Positions 25,927 through 38,771 of a DNA stretch of 64,000 nt are shown here, one piece after another. The DNA lies in NCBI GenBank assembly GCA_037974665.1, contig CM075764.1, forward strand, positions 81,677,825 through 81,741,824. The letters run 5' to 3'. Positions within the stretch are counted from its first letter, which is position 1, and each line of letters begins with the position of its first letter. The translations under genes and the position numbers were made by a program. Below the pieces are notes generated by a model, which ran no database searches, had not been told where the DNA came from, and worked only from the letters and a program-made list of their open reading frames with translations. This DNA comes from Ehretia macrophylla. Lineage: Eukaryota; Streptophyta; Magnoliopsida; Boraginales; Ehretiaceae.

Positions 25927-26262
25927 CTCGAATAGCTAGAATGCAAAGTGTTATGACAGGTATATATATGTATATATGCAATTTTATAAGTAAACACAAA
26001 AAGAAAAGTTCAAATAGATTCACATAAAGCCAAGTATTTAGAAGTTCATATAAGTATTCTACATTCTTGAAGTACACATAAGTCACTAGGTCATACTTGA
26101 CATTCTAGACTCTTGATATTCTATTTCCATGCTAGCATGTTCATTCCTAATTCAAATTTCACTTAGGCAAATCAAAAATCACAGACTCATGCAATCACAA
26201 AGTCACATAACAAATCTCTAACCGCAGACCGAGAAATTTAACCCGGCTTCATGCAATCTATA
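25927..26262 (-). other. RE5 leader between primer site and gag
   Basis: AT-rich, about 340 bp, with a short TATATATG-type run near 25965. There is no protein; the packaging signal of the element would be expected here. Nothing more specific is visible. Confidence 0.6.
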
Positions 26263-26274
26263 GCTCTGATACCA
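26263..26274 (-). other. RE5 primer-binding site
   Basis: Minus strand TGGTATCAGAGC, six bases from the sense 5' LTR. It matches the 3' end of initiator tRNA-Met. Confidence 0.92.
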
Positions 26275-26882
26275 CTTAAATGTCACGCCCCGACCCAACC
26301 CCCGAGCTAAAGACTAAGTCCGGACCCGACACATGGACAGAGTCTCCCCTGTACCGTAGACATTCTGAAAACCTGTAAACTCTCAAATAAGATAACCACA
26401 AGATAAACAAGCTTTTCATGGCTAAAGATTTAAAGATTCAAGCCTATCGAGCCTTGAAGCAACAACAATTCCAAAACTACACAAGCATGCAAGTAACTTT
26501 GTTTACAACATAGACTATTAGCCATGACATTCTAGGATATCAATAAAACATAATTGAAAGATAAAACATTTCTACTTTAAGCCATTCACTCCCAAGCATG
26601 CAAAGGAAATAAAAGCAGAAATAAAAGTTATTACAAGACATAGGTTCCCAAATCTACACTACAACCAACTATCCTTCAACTTCTTACAACAACCAACATA
26701 AACATAGCCCTTAGGCCACAAAATAGATACACAAGTACCAAATAGAAACAAGAAGGCACAGCCACCACAGGACAACACACAGCAACTAGGGCAAAGGCTC
26801 TATCTGCACCTCTTCCTCCTCCACTACTACCTCAACAAGCTGGGGATCACCCACAGCGTCTCCTGAAACATATATCGAGGTA

Positions 26883-26902
26883 TGAGCAACCATTGTTGCC
26901 CA
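26883..26902 (-). promoter_or_regulatory. Conserved LTR hairpin (RE5 copy)
   Basis: The sense strand reads TGGGCAAC, a 4-nt loop, then GTTGCTCA: seven Watson-Crick pairs and one G-U. The other LTR copy is 19369-19388 with the same arms. The core bases CAAC/GTTG differ entirely from the RE1 stem (ATAC/GTAT). Confidence 0.65.
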
Positions 26903-28386
26903 GTGAGGGATATAGTCCCGGGGTGTGCAATGCAATAGATAATACAGTTAAACAACAATAACAATTAGACAATTAAAGAAACAATGATAGCTTAAATAAC
27001 CACACATTTAAAAGGATACATCTCATATAACCCCTATACACCAATCTTCATTGAGTGTTCATTCACGATCCACGAACCATGAGCACGATCACGATAAGCC
27101 GACATAACCCCAAACACTCCTGTGGGTGTACTACGGATGTACCCCGATAATCCTACGACCCAACATCCCCTGGCAATCTCCAGACCAAGCGAATGAGGGA
27201 CTAGGGCACGGAGTTTGAATATCCACCGGCAAGCCCTCTGCCGCCCAGCCGATATTCAACACATCCGCCCCTGACACTATGGTTGCGCAACCACTATGCA
27301 ATGCACTTTACAATGACAAGTAAATATCAATAATATAAGAAATAACACATAGGAGGATCAACAAAGTAGGTTGACCTCGATGCAGTTAGAATAGAAACAA
27401 TTATATAAGCAAATAAGCAGTTTTACAAAGGGACATATACAAGATAAGCATAGAATCATACCAAACGCTCTAAATCAACTTGAAACCACATATAAACACC
27501 CAAGAGGTCATGCCAAGGGCTCAGAAGCATGAGTCAACCGAAATTGCACTTAAACCCCTTTGTTTTTCACACTATTTCTCTTCCAAACCAAAGTTAATGA
27601 TTCAAATTCAAAGGGAAGCTATACCAATCTTCTAACTAACCCTCAAGGAACCCTTCCAACCCTCAAACTCATACAAATGCCCGCGATTTCCCCGAAAGCT
27701 CCAAATTCCCTCTTATAGTCTTAAACTACACATACCTCATCCAGGCTTCAAACAAGTGTTAGCAAACCTTCTATAGCACCTAGGTAGTCTAAGGATACTA
27801 AAAGTGAAGCCTGAATCTACCCGGATTCGCATTAACCCCGAAACCCCTTTATTAAAGTTGTCTATTTTACGTTTTATGTGATTTTAGAGCAATTCAAGTG
27901 CGCGGGGCTTTTAGACTACCTTCATTAGCACCTAAGGCTTCTATTAGGAGTGTTGAATCAAGCTAATTCGAGCAATTGCACAAAACCCTAGAAAAAATGT
28001 CACTATTCACCTCCTAAATCAAACTAACGATTCTAACCATTTAAAAAGTGAAACGATGGCTCAAATATGTTCTCTAGCATTCATATACAAGGTATAATAG
28101 CATAGATAATCAATACAATAGCATTTGAACACATTTTCAACAAACCAATAAAATAGCAACTATTTAGAAATGCGAAAATAAGCCGTGAAATCCCTCACCA
28201 ACGCACGTAGGAGCACCTAGGAACCTTGCACACCCCCTAATCCACTTTCTCAAGGCTTGGAGAGGCTTGGATTGAAGGATTGAAGAGCAAAATTTAATTT
28301 TTTTCTCCTGTTTGCTGCTGTCGGCCTTTCCTGCTTCTATTTCAGCTTTTTATTATTCTTTTTCTTGCATTATATGAGCTTATAAG

Positions 28387-28394
28387 GCTATATA
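28387..28394 (-). promoter_or_regulatory. TATA-like box of RE5 LTR
   Basis: Minus strand TATATAGC, about 190 nt upstream of the donor-like GTGAGGG. The spacing is like that in RE1 (176 nt) and RE4 (about 210 nt). Confidence 0.5.
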
Positions 28395-28771
28395 TTGACT
28401 AAGCTATGGTGGGGTCTTGTTTGGGTGCTTAAGTGGTCTAATATAATGCGCTTAGTAAGCTTAAAACGAGTCTAAAGTGAAGGATGTGAGCTAGCTAATT
28501 AAATCTCTAAGTTAGTTACGTAACACTATTCATTCAACTACAAAAATCATTTTCTAAATGAGCTCTCCCATCGCCTCTAACTCAATTGCATATTTTTCCC
28601 ACTACTCTAACAATTAATATGATTTAATAAAAATGCTAATTCGCTAATAGAATGAAGTTAAAAAACGGAGTGAACAGTAGCTAAAGAAGGAAATTAATAA
28701 AGCACGGAAGGAAATGCGCAAACAAGGGATGCAACAGTAATTGAATGCATGGCTAAATCTCGGGCATCACA

Positions 28772-30085
28772 CCACACCCAATCAACTAAAAGCATAATTT
28801 AACATTTTAAAGAAAGACAACCTAAACTTCAAATAATCATAACCTACATTCTACTAGTCCAAACCACTCCAAATCAGTTTCTATCACTCACCCAATCAAT
28901 CAACTACATTAGCCCCTTCAGAAACCAACCAAAACACATCCAAATCATGCCTAACAACCCTAAAACCCTAATGCGTCATGGCTGAAATTTTCGGACTTTC
29001 ACACGGATATCACAATTGAAAATTCGGCATTACAACAGCGCTACCACGTAATTATCAAACTTTTAGAAATTGACGACAATCGATTTCAACCAATACAACT
29101 CAAGATAATCAAGAAATGGCAAATAACTCAACTTTAAATACCCAAAAATAAATAATTATGCTACAACGGTTCAAATCTCGCAAGAATACATATAAACGAT
29201 TCTAGGCATGCACTGAGCAATAATCTAACATCAGATTAACATTTTAACGGTTCAATAATCAATTCTATGCAAAAACATAAAAGATGAGTTTTGAGATCTA
29301 TAATTTTTCTCTCACCTTTGATGCTATATAAGCCTAGATATGCGTGCAATGCGTGCCCAACAAGCGGAATCCAACTCGGCATGAAGTTCTACGGACAACA
29401 ACTAGCTTTTTCTTTGAAAATTTACTTTGAAAACTTGAAGAAAACCTTGGCTTATTCTCCCATGAAACTCTCGGCCCTTTGTGTGTGTTGAGGAGTATGT
29501 TTTGTGTTGTGTTTAGTGTGTGTTGGTGATATATGCATAAAGGTCAACATTTTAATGAAAGTCAAAGTTGAGTAAACTTAGTATTTTTGTATTTTCTTGT
29601 CCTTTAAATGCATTTTAGCTATCTCTTTGCTCAAAACAAATATGCAACTCCTAAGATAGCTCAAGTAGGTTATTTTTAGATGACAAGAAGTTTTACAATC
29701 AAACAATTTCACCCAAGTTGGCTAAAAACTCGATTTTCGCAAAAGTCGGTGTAAAAACCTTAATAAATTCCTAAGTCGATTTAAAAACCGATTTCATCAA
29801 ACACGGGTCTATTAAAGTCCGTGGACTACGTCTAGAAGGGTTAAAAAGACAAGTTTCAAAATTTTAGCGGACGTGTTTCAAAAATACTATTCATTAAAAG
29901 TCGACGATAAAATTTTTGACTCCGTTTTTTATGAAAATTTCATGAATGCACATTTAGCATGTTCTAGGAGTATTGATATCAAAATTACTACATTCTCTAA
30001 GTCATATAGCACATAGACAGGTCAATTCACGCAAAATGAGAATAATCACGCAAAACGAGAATAAACAGAAAAGTGGGGTTTCACA
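28772..30085 (-). mobile_element. RE4 left LTR, second part
   Basis: Resumes with the CCACA duplication and matches 36246-37538. Carries the donor-like AAAG|GTGAGAG (minus strand) near 29315 and a TATATCAC TATA-like box near 29530. It ends TTTCACA at 30085 beside the polypurine tract. Confidence 0.92.
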
Positions 30086-30100
30086 TTCTCCCCCCTTAAA
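30086..30100 (-). other. RE4 polypurine tract
   Basis: Minus strand TTTAAGGGGGGAGAA, abutting the LTR. It is the plus-strand priming site and overlaps the last pol codons (SLRGE), as in RE5. Confidence 0.85.
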
Positions 30101-33030
30101 GAAATTTCGCCCCTAAAATTCTTACTTGATGTACTGTACAGATCTGGGTACTGCTGTTGCATCTGATCTCGTCTCTCCCAAGTAGCTTCCTCAATGTCGT
30201 GATGCTTCCACAACACCTTAACCATCGGAATCTTCTTTGACCTCAACTCTCGTTCTATCTGATCAAGATTACGAATCGGACGCTCGTCATAAGTCAGATT
30301 CTCACGAAGCTATAATAGCTCTAGCTCAAGAATATAAGAAGGATCCGGATTATATTTCCGCAAATTAGACACGTGAAATACATCGTGGACATTAGAGAAA
30401 TTCTCCGGTAAAGCCAACCGATATGCCAACGTATCAACCCTGCCGGTAATCTCAAACGGCCCAACAAATCTCGGACTTAGCTTTCCACCTTTACCATAAC
30501 GAGCAAACACCTTTTGCGGAGACAATCTCAAGAAAACCCGATCTCCGACTGCAAACTCCAAGTCCCGACGACGCTTATCAGTATAAGTCTTGAATCTACT
30601 ATGCGTCGTAAGCATTCTCTACCTGATCAACTGAACATTCTCAATCTTCTCAAGAAGCTCTGGCATGATAGTCGGATCAATAGTCTTCATCTCCCCTACC
30701 TCGTCCCAATATAAAGGTGAACGGCACTTACGACCGTAAAGAGCTGCGAAAGGTGCCATCCCAATAGTAGCTTGATAACTATTGTTATAGGCAAACTTGA
30801 CAAGTGGTAGATATTTTTCCCAGTTCTTCCCGAAGTCCAGAACACAAGCCCTAAGCATATCTTCCAGAATCTGAATAGTCTGCTCAGACTGACCGTCAGT
30901 TTGTAGATGATACACGGTACGGAAGTTCAACTGAGTACCCAAGGTCTCCTGAAGTTTCCCCCACAAACAAGAAATAAATCGAGGATCTAGATCTGAGACA
31001 ATACTAGATGGAATCCCGTGAAGTCTAACAATCTGATCCAAATAAAGACCCGTCAACTTTGTAACCTCATCTCCCATCCTCATCGAAATAAAATGAGTTG
31101 TGTTCATCAAACGATCCACGACAACCCAAACTGCATCATTATCCCTCGGTGTTCTAGGCAAACCAGTGACGAAATCCATCATAATATGCTCCCACTTCCA
31201 CTCTGGTATAGCCAATGGCTGAAGTAACCCTGCAGGTCGTTGATGCTCAGATTTCACCCTCTGACAAGTCAAACATCTAGATACAAACTGAGCAACCTCC
31301 CTCTTCATGTTATTCCACTAGTAATGTTGCTTCAAGTCCCGATACATCTTGGTTCCACCGGGATGAATAGTGCACTTAGAATTATGAGCTTCCACCAGAA
31401 TACCTCGCCTCAAGCCCTGTTCATCGGGAACATATACACTATTTCGAAACCGAAGAATACTATCCTTATGCAGTTTAAAGTCAAACTGATCATATGTGAT
31501 CTGATCCTTGATCTTCTGAAGTTTAATATCAAGTTGCTGAGCTTCTCTGATCTGAGACAGCAATAAAGGCTGAATACGGAGATGTGAACACATCACCCCA
31601 ACCTGAGTCAACTTCGATCTCCAATAAGTGAATTCCTCAAGAATCTCCCATTTCTTGACAGCTAAACAAGAGATACTTGCCTTCCGGCTGAGAGCATCTG
31701 CTACAACATTTGCCTTGCCAGGCAGATAATTGATAGAACAATTATAATCTCCAAGAAGCTCTATCCACCTCTGCTGGCGCATATTCAACTCCTTCTGTGA
31801 GAACAAGTACTTCAGACTCTTATGATCAGTGAAAATCTCGAACTTATTGCCCCACAGATAATGACACCACTTCTTCAGTGCGAAGACAACTGCTGCCAAC
31901 TCAAGATCATGAGTCGGATAATTCACCTCATAAGGCTTCAACTTCCTGGAAGCATAGGCAATAACTTGGCCATCCTGCATAAGACCATATCCCAAGCCCT
32001 CATTGGATACATCGCTGTAAATAACCATATTATCGGTCCCCTCTGGTAGAGCAAGTATTGGAGCAGTAGTCAACCTCTTTTTCAACTCCTGAAACCCACT
32101 CTCACACTTCTCATCCCAAGCAAAGATAGTCCGTTTTTTAGTCAACTTAGAAAGTGGCCCTGCAATCTTAGAGAAGTCCTTGACAAACCTACGGTAATAA
32201 CTCGCCAAGCCAAGAAAGCTTCGAACTTTCGAAACATTCTCTGGACATTTCCAAGACATCACCACTTCAATCTTAGTGGGATCTACAGAAATACCGCTCT
32301 GTGTGATAACATGGCCAAGAAAAGATATGCATTGCAGCCAAAATTCACATTTGCTGAACTTGGCAAACAACTAATGTTCCTGCAGCTTTTGTAAGACAAG
32401 TCGTAGATGTTGGTCGTGCTTCGATTCAGATTTAGAATAGACCAAGATATCATCAATAAAGATTACCATGAACTGGTCTAAATATGGCTGAAAAACCTGA
32501 TACTTAAGATCCATGAATGTTGCCGGTGCATTAGTTAATCCAAAGGGCATAACAACAAACTCATAATACCTGTACCGAGTCCTGAAGGCAGACTTCGGAA
32601 CATCCTCCGTACGAATCCGAAGCTGATAATACCCCTGCCTCAAGTGAAATTTAGAATAGACTTTGGCTACCTAAAGTTGATTAAACAACTCGTCAATCAG
32701 TGGCAAAGGATATTTATTCTTAATGGTCACCTGATTCAAACCACGGTAATCAATACACAATCTCAATGTACCATCCTTCTTCTTCACAAATAAAACAGAA
32801 GCTCCCCAAGGTGAATAACTCTGCTGAATGAACCCCTTCTCCAATAACTCCTGCAACTGAGTTTTCAACTCCTTCAACTCAACTGGTGCCATCCGGTACA
32901 CCGATTTAGAAATAGGTTGAGTACCGGGAACAAGATTGATCACAAACTCTACATCTCTCTCTGGTGGTAACCCTGGCAACTCCTCGAGAAATACAGTGGG
33001 ATATTCCCGAATAATAGGAACTTCCTCCAG
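30101..33030 (-). pseudogene. pol: RE4 RT, RNase H, integrase and chromodomain-like tail (fossil)
   Basis: Same domain order as RE5, on the minus strand. Reverse transcriptase lies around 32370-32980 ([40 protein letters not shown]). RNase H lies around 31700-32080 ([30 protein letters not shown]). Integrase lies around 30620-31400 (CLTCQRVKSEHQRP, HIMMDFVTGLP, TDGQSEQT). The GPY/F-type segment is near 30480 and the chromodomain-like end (VKVLWKHHDIEEATWERRD) near 30140-30230. It clearly comes from a Tekay/Del element and is broken at several places, so it is a fossil without coding capacity. Confidence 0.9.
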
Positions 33031-34809
33031 CTATAACTTATCAGATGGCTTGTTGATCAAATAAGCTAGATAATCCGAACACCCTTTACTCACCAACTTA
33101 ACAGCTTTAGTTGCTGAGATAACAAAACTCGTCTTAGCACCCCAGTTCCCTACTACCTCAACTACTGGCTGATCTGGCAAACGAAACTGTACCACCTTTG
33201 TTCTACAGTTCAATTGGGCATCATACTTAGAAAGCCAATCCATACCCAAGATAACATCATACCCCTGGATAGGAAATAAGATAAGGTCTGAAGGAAAACT
33301 ATGCCCCTTAACATGTATTATACAATCCTTACATACTAAGCCAGTAACATACTTATCAGTCAAAGAGGTACTAATCTCAACCACATAAGGAAATCTTTCA
33401 GGTTGCATATTAGCACGTTGCACACAAGCAGGAATAATGAAAGAATGTGTAACACCATAATCAATCAACACTTTAACAAGTTGATCAAGTATAAGGAAGT
33501 TACCTTCCACCACTGCAGTCTCCTCAGGCATCTTCCCCAAATTAACTGCGTAGGCCCGAGCCTGGACCTGCTGCTGCTGAGGTGCATTGGCCACAGGTCG
33601 GCCCTGATAACCCTTAGTCGCTACCCGACCCTCAGTCCTTGAATATCTAGGGCAATCCCTCGCCCTGTGCTGATTGTTGCCGCATCCTAAACACGTCTCT
33701 GCCTTTACTCTGCAATATGCCTCTACATGCCCCGTGCGCTTGCAGTGTGTACACTGCGGTAATGATGCACTAACACTGCAACTGGAAGAACCAGAAGCTG
33801 AAGAAACAGCTGAACCAGTCTGCTGCTGAGGCCTTACCGAACTAGGCCTGTACTGACCCTGAGACTGGGCTAGCCTATACTGGGACTGAACCTGATATGA
33901 CCCCTGCTGAAACTGAAGCCGATAATAACTCTGCTGACCCTGTGGCCTGAAAGAACCCTGCTAAGCTGGCGGCCTGTACACAACCTGCTGTACTGAAGGC
34001 CTATACACTCCCTGCTGAAACTGTGGCTGATACAGCCTCTTACTGGGCTGACTAGACACAAGCTAATCCCTCTTTCTCTTCTTTAACCTAGAAGCTGCAT
34101 CAAAGGCCTCAGTGAATATATCATACCGATTCAGAGCCATCACATCCTGAATCTCGGGCCTCAACCCCAACATGAATCTACGAGTCCTCCGCTTTTCATC
34201 AGCCACATACTCCGGTGCATACCGGGACAATCGAGTAAAGGTGGCCTCATACTGAGCCACTGAGGCATCCCCCTGAACCAGATACAGAAACTCAGCCTCT
34301 CTCTGCTCCTTCACGATTCTCGGGACATACTTTGCCCGGAAAGCTAACAGAAAGGTACCCCAAACATACGGAATACCCTGAGTCGCCCAGCTAGCTCTCA
34401 CAGTGCGCCACCATTCTTCTGCCTCATCATCCAGCAAGTACACGGCAAAGAAGACCTTATGCTCATTGGTATAATCAAGAGGATCATAAATCATCTCCAC
34501 CTTACTAATCCACGCTTCAGCCTTCCGATCATCAGGTTCCCCCTGAAATCTAGGTGGATGATACCCTAAGAACTCTTTCAAGGTACCACGCCCGTGGTTT
34601 CCACCATGCACATTCAATAACTGAGCTTGCCAAGCCTGAGTCTAGGCAGCCTACCCTGCTATCAATTGGGCCTGTCTGGCCATTAACTCAGCAATTCTAT
34701 ATATAGCTGCCCCCAAACGATCATCACCCCTATCATGGCCCGGTGCCGCATTACCAAGAGTCTCATCTACTACCTCGGGCCTATCTCTGGTCCTTGGTCT
34801 ACCGGCCAT
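33031..34809 (-). pseudogene. gag: RE4 gag, zinc knuckles and protease region (fossil)
   Basis: Gag begins MAGRPRTRDRP at 34809. The capsid-type segment (FQGEPDDRKAEAWISKVEMI, DEAEEWW) lies around 34100-34600. A low-complexity Gln/Tyr-rich linker is around 33790-34050. Two CCHC knuckles, starting CTHCKRTGHVEAYC and CLGCGNNQH, lie around 33650-33760. The aspartic protease region (FLILDQLVKVLIDY, DVILGMDWLSKYDAQL) is at 33031-33594. Organisation is the same as RE5, with more decay. Confidence 0.85.
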
Positions 34810-35116
34810 TCTACTGATCAAAGAGTTAGCACAGGTTATAGCACGTAAACAGGTTATAAACAACTATTAACACATAAACAACAAACTCATATTAAGCATA
34901 TAAATCACATAAAACACATAAATCACTTAAGTATTAATCACATAAACAAACACATAATCACATAAGCACTTTAATCACATAATCACTTATCATTTAATCA
35001 TGTTAACACATATTTCACTTTTCTTTCTTTTCATACATACTTTCATGCTAAGACCATTACCCACATTCCGAGAATACCCCGGCTAACAACTAACATGCGC
35101 TCTGATACCACTTAAA
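34810..35116 (-). other. RE4 leader and primer-binding site
   Basis: The primer site TGGTATCAGAGC (minus strand) is at 35099-35110, six bases from the LTR. The leader is AT-rich with repeated CACATAA-type words between 34860 and 35020. No protein is encoded. Confidence 0.8.
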
Positions 35117-37538
35117 TGTCACGCCCCAACTCGACCCTACCTACGATCAGTCAGGACGCAACGGAATTTCGACAGTATAACGACAGTAAATAGGATACCG
35201 ATGCTCTAAACCAACCTCCTTAGAACATCATACATCAACTCCATAACTATACAATAAACAACTCCTCAATAAAATAACAACATACAACATAACCATATTA
35301 TACCATAATCATCCTTTGTTATACGCCTTCGTTCCAACATAATACTTAAACTTTAATGTACATTACAAAACATATTGATATCAACCTAGCAACCTAAACA
35401 TAGACAAAAGAAAGACTACTAAGTTAGCTTCATTTAGATCATCATCTTTTCAACATCTTTTACATTATGAACTACAAAGCATATAAAAGTCTACTAAGTT
35501 AATATACAAGATAGTAAAACAATACAACATCAAGGATAAGACTCCGGAACATAAGACTCATCCACGTAAGGCACATTTTCCTCTTCAGGAGACACGTACC
35601 CGTAGTCCTGCTCTACAACACCTGTAAGCATGCAATAATAGAGAGTGAGCTTATATAAAATAAGCCCAGCGAGGATCCGATAGATCTCTAACAGTATTCA
35701 CTATACTCATTGGAAATAATCCTTTGACAAGTAAACACACAATAACATCAATAATACTATCATCACATAATCTATAATGACTATTCAATAAAAGATACAC
35801 TAGTTGGTGTAGCTCCGAACGCCATCACGATCATAACAGCCTTCTTGTGACTCCCATAAACTCACGCACCCGAGGTACCCCAATAACCTCTCCCTCCATG
35901 ACACCTCCGTCACGCGAGCTGGAGGTAGTCTCTGGTAGTCATGCCTTTATCAACCCGACAACCCGATGTTGCTCGAGAGGTGACACATACATACCAAAGA
36001 CTCATCAATAATAATAAACATCAATCATTCACAAGAGGACAACTTTTTCCGTTGACTATCTCCCGGTTCATTAATCATCAATCAATAATCATCAATAATC
36101 ATATTATCATCATAATAACATCAATAATCAATTTAACAACAAATAACTAAGTTAGATGACAAAGTAGGCCATCCAACTGAACATGCATTAAACACACAAT
36201 CAAACCCTAGTTTACCCATCAACAACTCATAAATCAATCACTCAAACCACACCCAATCAACTAAAGGCATAATTTAACATTTTAAAGAAAGACAACTTAA
36301 ACTTCAAATAATCATAACCTACATTCTACTAGTCCAAACCACTCCAAATCAGTTTTTGTCACTCACCCAATCAATCAACTACATTAGCCCCCTCGGAAAA
36401 CAACCAAAACACATCCAAATCATGCCCAACAACACTAAAACCCTAATGCGTCATGGCTGAAATTTCCGGACTTTCACACGGACATCACAATTGAAAATTC
36501 GGCATTACAACAGTGCTACCACATAATTATCAAACTTTTAGAAATCGATGGCAATCGATTTCAACCAATACAACTCAAGATAATCAAGAAATGGCAAATA
36601 ACTCAACTTTAAATACTCGAAAATAAATAATTATGCTACAACGGTTCAAATATTGCAAGAATACATATAAAGGATTCTAGGCATGCACTGAGCAATAATC
36701 TAACATCAGATTAACATTTTAATGGTTCAATAATCAATTCTACGCAAAAACATAAAAGATGAGTTTTGAGATCTAGAATTTTTCTCTCACATTTGATGCG
36801 ATATAAGCCTAGATATGCGTTCAATACGTGACCAACAAGCAGAATCCAACTCGGCATGAAGTTCTACGAACAAAAACTAGCTTTTTCTTTGAACATTTGC
36901 TTTGAAAACTTGAAGAAAACCTTGGCTTATTCTCCCATGAAACTCTCGGCCCTTTGTATGTGTTGAGGAGTGTGTTTTGTGTTGTGTTTAGTGTCTGTTG
37001 GTGATATATGCATAAAGGTCAACATTTTAATGAAAGTCAAAGTTGAGTAAACTTAGTATTTTTGTATTTTCTTGTCCTTTAAATGCCTTTTAGCTATCTC
37101 TTTGCTCAAAAAAATATGCAACTCCTAAGATAGCTCAAGTAGGTTATTTTTAGGTGACAAGAAGTTTTACAATCAAACAATTTCACCCGAGTCGGCTTAA
37201 AATTCGATTTTCGCAAAAGTCGGTGTAAAAACCTTAATAAATTCCTAAGACAATTTAAAAACCGATTTCATCAAACACAGGTCTATTAAAGTCCATGGAC
37301 TAGGTCTAGAAGGGTTAAAAAGACCAGTTTCAAAATTTTAGCGGACGTGTTTCGAAAATACTATTCACTAAAAGTCGACGATAAAATTTCTGACTCCGTT
37401 TTTTATGAAAATTTCATGAATGCACATTTAGCATGTTCTAGGACTATTGATATCAAAATTACCACATTCTAAGTCATATAGCACATAGATAGGTCAATTC
37501 ACGCAAAACGAGATATAACAAAAAAGTGGGGTTTCACA
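35117..37538 (-). mobile_element. RE4 right LTR (sense 5' LTR)
   Basis: TGTCACGCCCCAACTC...GTGGGGTTTCACA. The sense TATATCAC box is at 37001-37008, the donor-like GTGAGAG at about 36790, the hairpin at 35646-35668 and the acceptor-like TTACAG|G near 35622. Donor-like to acceptor-like distance is about 1.17 kb, the shortest of the window. Confidence 0.93.
35646..35668 (-). promoter_or_regulatory. Conserved LTR hairpin (RE4 copy)
   Basis: Sense TGGGCTTAT, a 5-nt loop, then ATAAGCTCA: eight Watson-Crick pairs and one G-U. The other LTR has 18160-18182 with one mispair. The flanking CGCTGG corresponds to the CACTGAG-type flank of other families. Confidence 0.6.
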
Positions 37539-38771
37539 TTGCGCAACCTTTTCGGACATGGTAGTGTTGAGAAATATGGGCGACATCGGGCTTGTCGTGT
37601 TCCCTCGGCTACCATGGTTCCTATTCTCTTTCTCGCTGAGACATAATCCCCTACCTTAGAGGCGTGGTTCACCTTGTTGGGGCATACGTACCTACCTTAG
37701 GAGAAATGAGTCATAGGATTAAGGTACATCCGGAGTATCGCATTTGGAGGAATAAAGGGTTTGCCAACATTTGCTTGAAGATCATGGTTCGTGGTTCGAG
37801 ATCGAAGAAAATGAAGATGAACCGTATCCTTTTTACACTTGTGATATTCGTTTATTAATTTGATATTCGATTTGAGTTCTATTTGTTTATACACGGTTAT
37901 TTTGTTAATGGATTATATTGCTATATTTGTTATTTGTATACTTGCGTGCTTTATAGTCATGTGCTTGTGCACTATTTAGTTCGTGTGTTTGTGTACTGTC
38001 TTGACCCGTACTTTTGTGTGCTTAGGTGTTATCTAAACTCGTGTGTTATATAGCCATGTATGCTTGTGTGTTATATAGTTACTATTTGCATTGCATGAAA
38101 TGTTTTCGAAAACTTCCCGTTATATGTACCCTCCCTCATTGGGCATATGTGGTTGTATGCTCACATTTCTTTCTAACACCTTTTAGGTTCAGCACCTTTA
38201 GAAGAAATGCAGGAAAGCTTGGGAGTTTATGTGATTGGAAGTGTTAGCTTCCGTGGATTGTAAATATGTAATTGTATTTGGTTTTGTATGTATTTATGTT
38301 ACAGTGGATGTATTTGTATTGTAAAGCTTAAGTATTGTGGAAACTAATAGTGATAGGTGGCCTGTAATAACCGAATAGTTACCTTACCGCATGGTAGTGT
38401 TGCATGCTTGTCTAAGGTTAATGCAGTTGATTGAAGGACTTAATAAGTAAGAAAATTGAATAGATAATATTAGAGTGGTATGCTAAGTGGACTTAAGAGA
38501 TAAGATTTCGATGGATTTTAACCTTGCATGCTTGTGTGTTATACTATTGGGTTCCAAGGCTTGGATGGCCTTGAGGAGTTTGTTGTATGTGTTGACATTG
38601 GAGGATGGGGTTGTATGTTGGAGTTGGGTTACGGTTTTGAGTATTAATGTATTGTTTATAGGTAAACTGATAGTTCTATAAACAAGGGAGACTCCATCCG
38701 TTTTCTCTCATTTTTCGTGACCTCGGGTATTGGATCAGGGTTTTGGTCTCGTGAGAGATCGGGGTGTTACA
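37539..38771 (+). mobile_element. RE2 3' LTR, right part
   Basis: Resumes with the TTGCG duplication and matches 12649-13836 plus the preceding 45 bp. The palindromic block is at 37708-37744, the hairpin at 38141-38162 and an acceptor-like CTAACACCTTTTAG|G near 38187. It ends GGTGTTACA at 38771, followed by the ATGTG duplication. Confidence 0.92.

Larger units (their letters stand above)
18766..28771 (-). mobile_element. RE5, near-complete Tekay/Del-type Ty3/gypsy element in RE4's LTR
   Basis: Minus-strand element of 10,006 bp with a perfect target-site duplication CCACA (18761-18765 and 28772-28776). Both LTRs measure 2,491 bp (18766-21256 and 26281-28771). A hand comparison of about 215 bp found about eight differences. 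Primer site and polypurine tract are in place. Gag, protease, RT, RNase H, integrase and a chromodomain-like tail are present in that order. The coding region is broken, with about two or three breaks. It is the best-preserved and probably one of the youngest elements of the window. Confidence 0.95.
26281..28771 (-). mobile_element. RE5 right LTR (sense 5' LTR)
   Basis: In sense order: TATATAGC TATA-like box (28387-28394), donor-like TTG|GTGAGGG at about 28198, palindromic block 27122-27161, CATTGCACAC box near 26925, hairpin 26883-26902, and acceptor-like TTTCAG|G near 26863. Donor-like to acceptor-like distance is about 1.34 kb. Confidence 0.95.
17631..37538 (-). mobile_element. RE4, Tekay/Del-type Ty3/gypsy element (with RE5 nested inside)
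   Basis: Minus-strand element bounded by TGTCACGCCCC...TTTCACA (plus coordinates) with a perfect target-site duplication TTGCG (17626-17630 and 37539-37543). The left LTR is 17631-18765 plus 28772-30085, about 2.44 kb without RE5. The internal region is 30086-35116 (5,031 bp). The right LTR is 35117-37538 (2,422 bp). It carries gag, protease, RT, RNase H, integrase and a chromodomain-like tail, all readable but broken, with roughly eight breaks. It is older than RE5, which lies inside it. Confidence 0.93.
3361..38771 (+). mobile_element. RE2, LARD-type LTR element (with RE3, RE4 and RE5 nested inside)
   Basis: Bounded by TG...CA and flanked by a perfect 5-bp target-site duplication ATGTG (3356-3360 and 38772-38776). 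The 5' LTR is 3361-13836 (about 3.64 kb once RE3 is removed). The internal region is 13837-14867 (1.03 kb). The 3' LTR is 14868-38771 (about 3.99 kb once RE4 is removed). There is no gag or pol, so this is a non-autonomous LARD. In the first 170 bp the two LTRs differ at about a dozen positions by hand count, suggesting moderate age, older than RE5. Confidence 0.92.
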
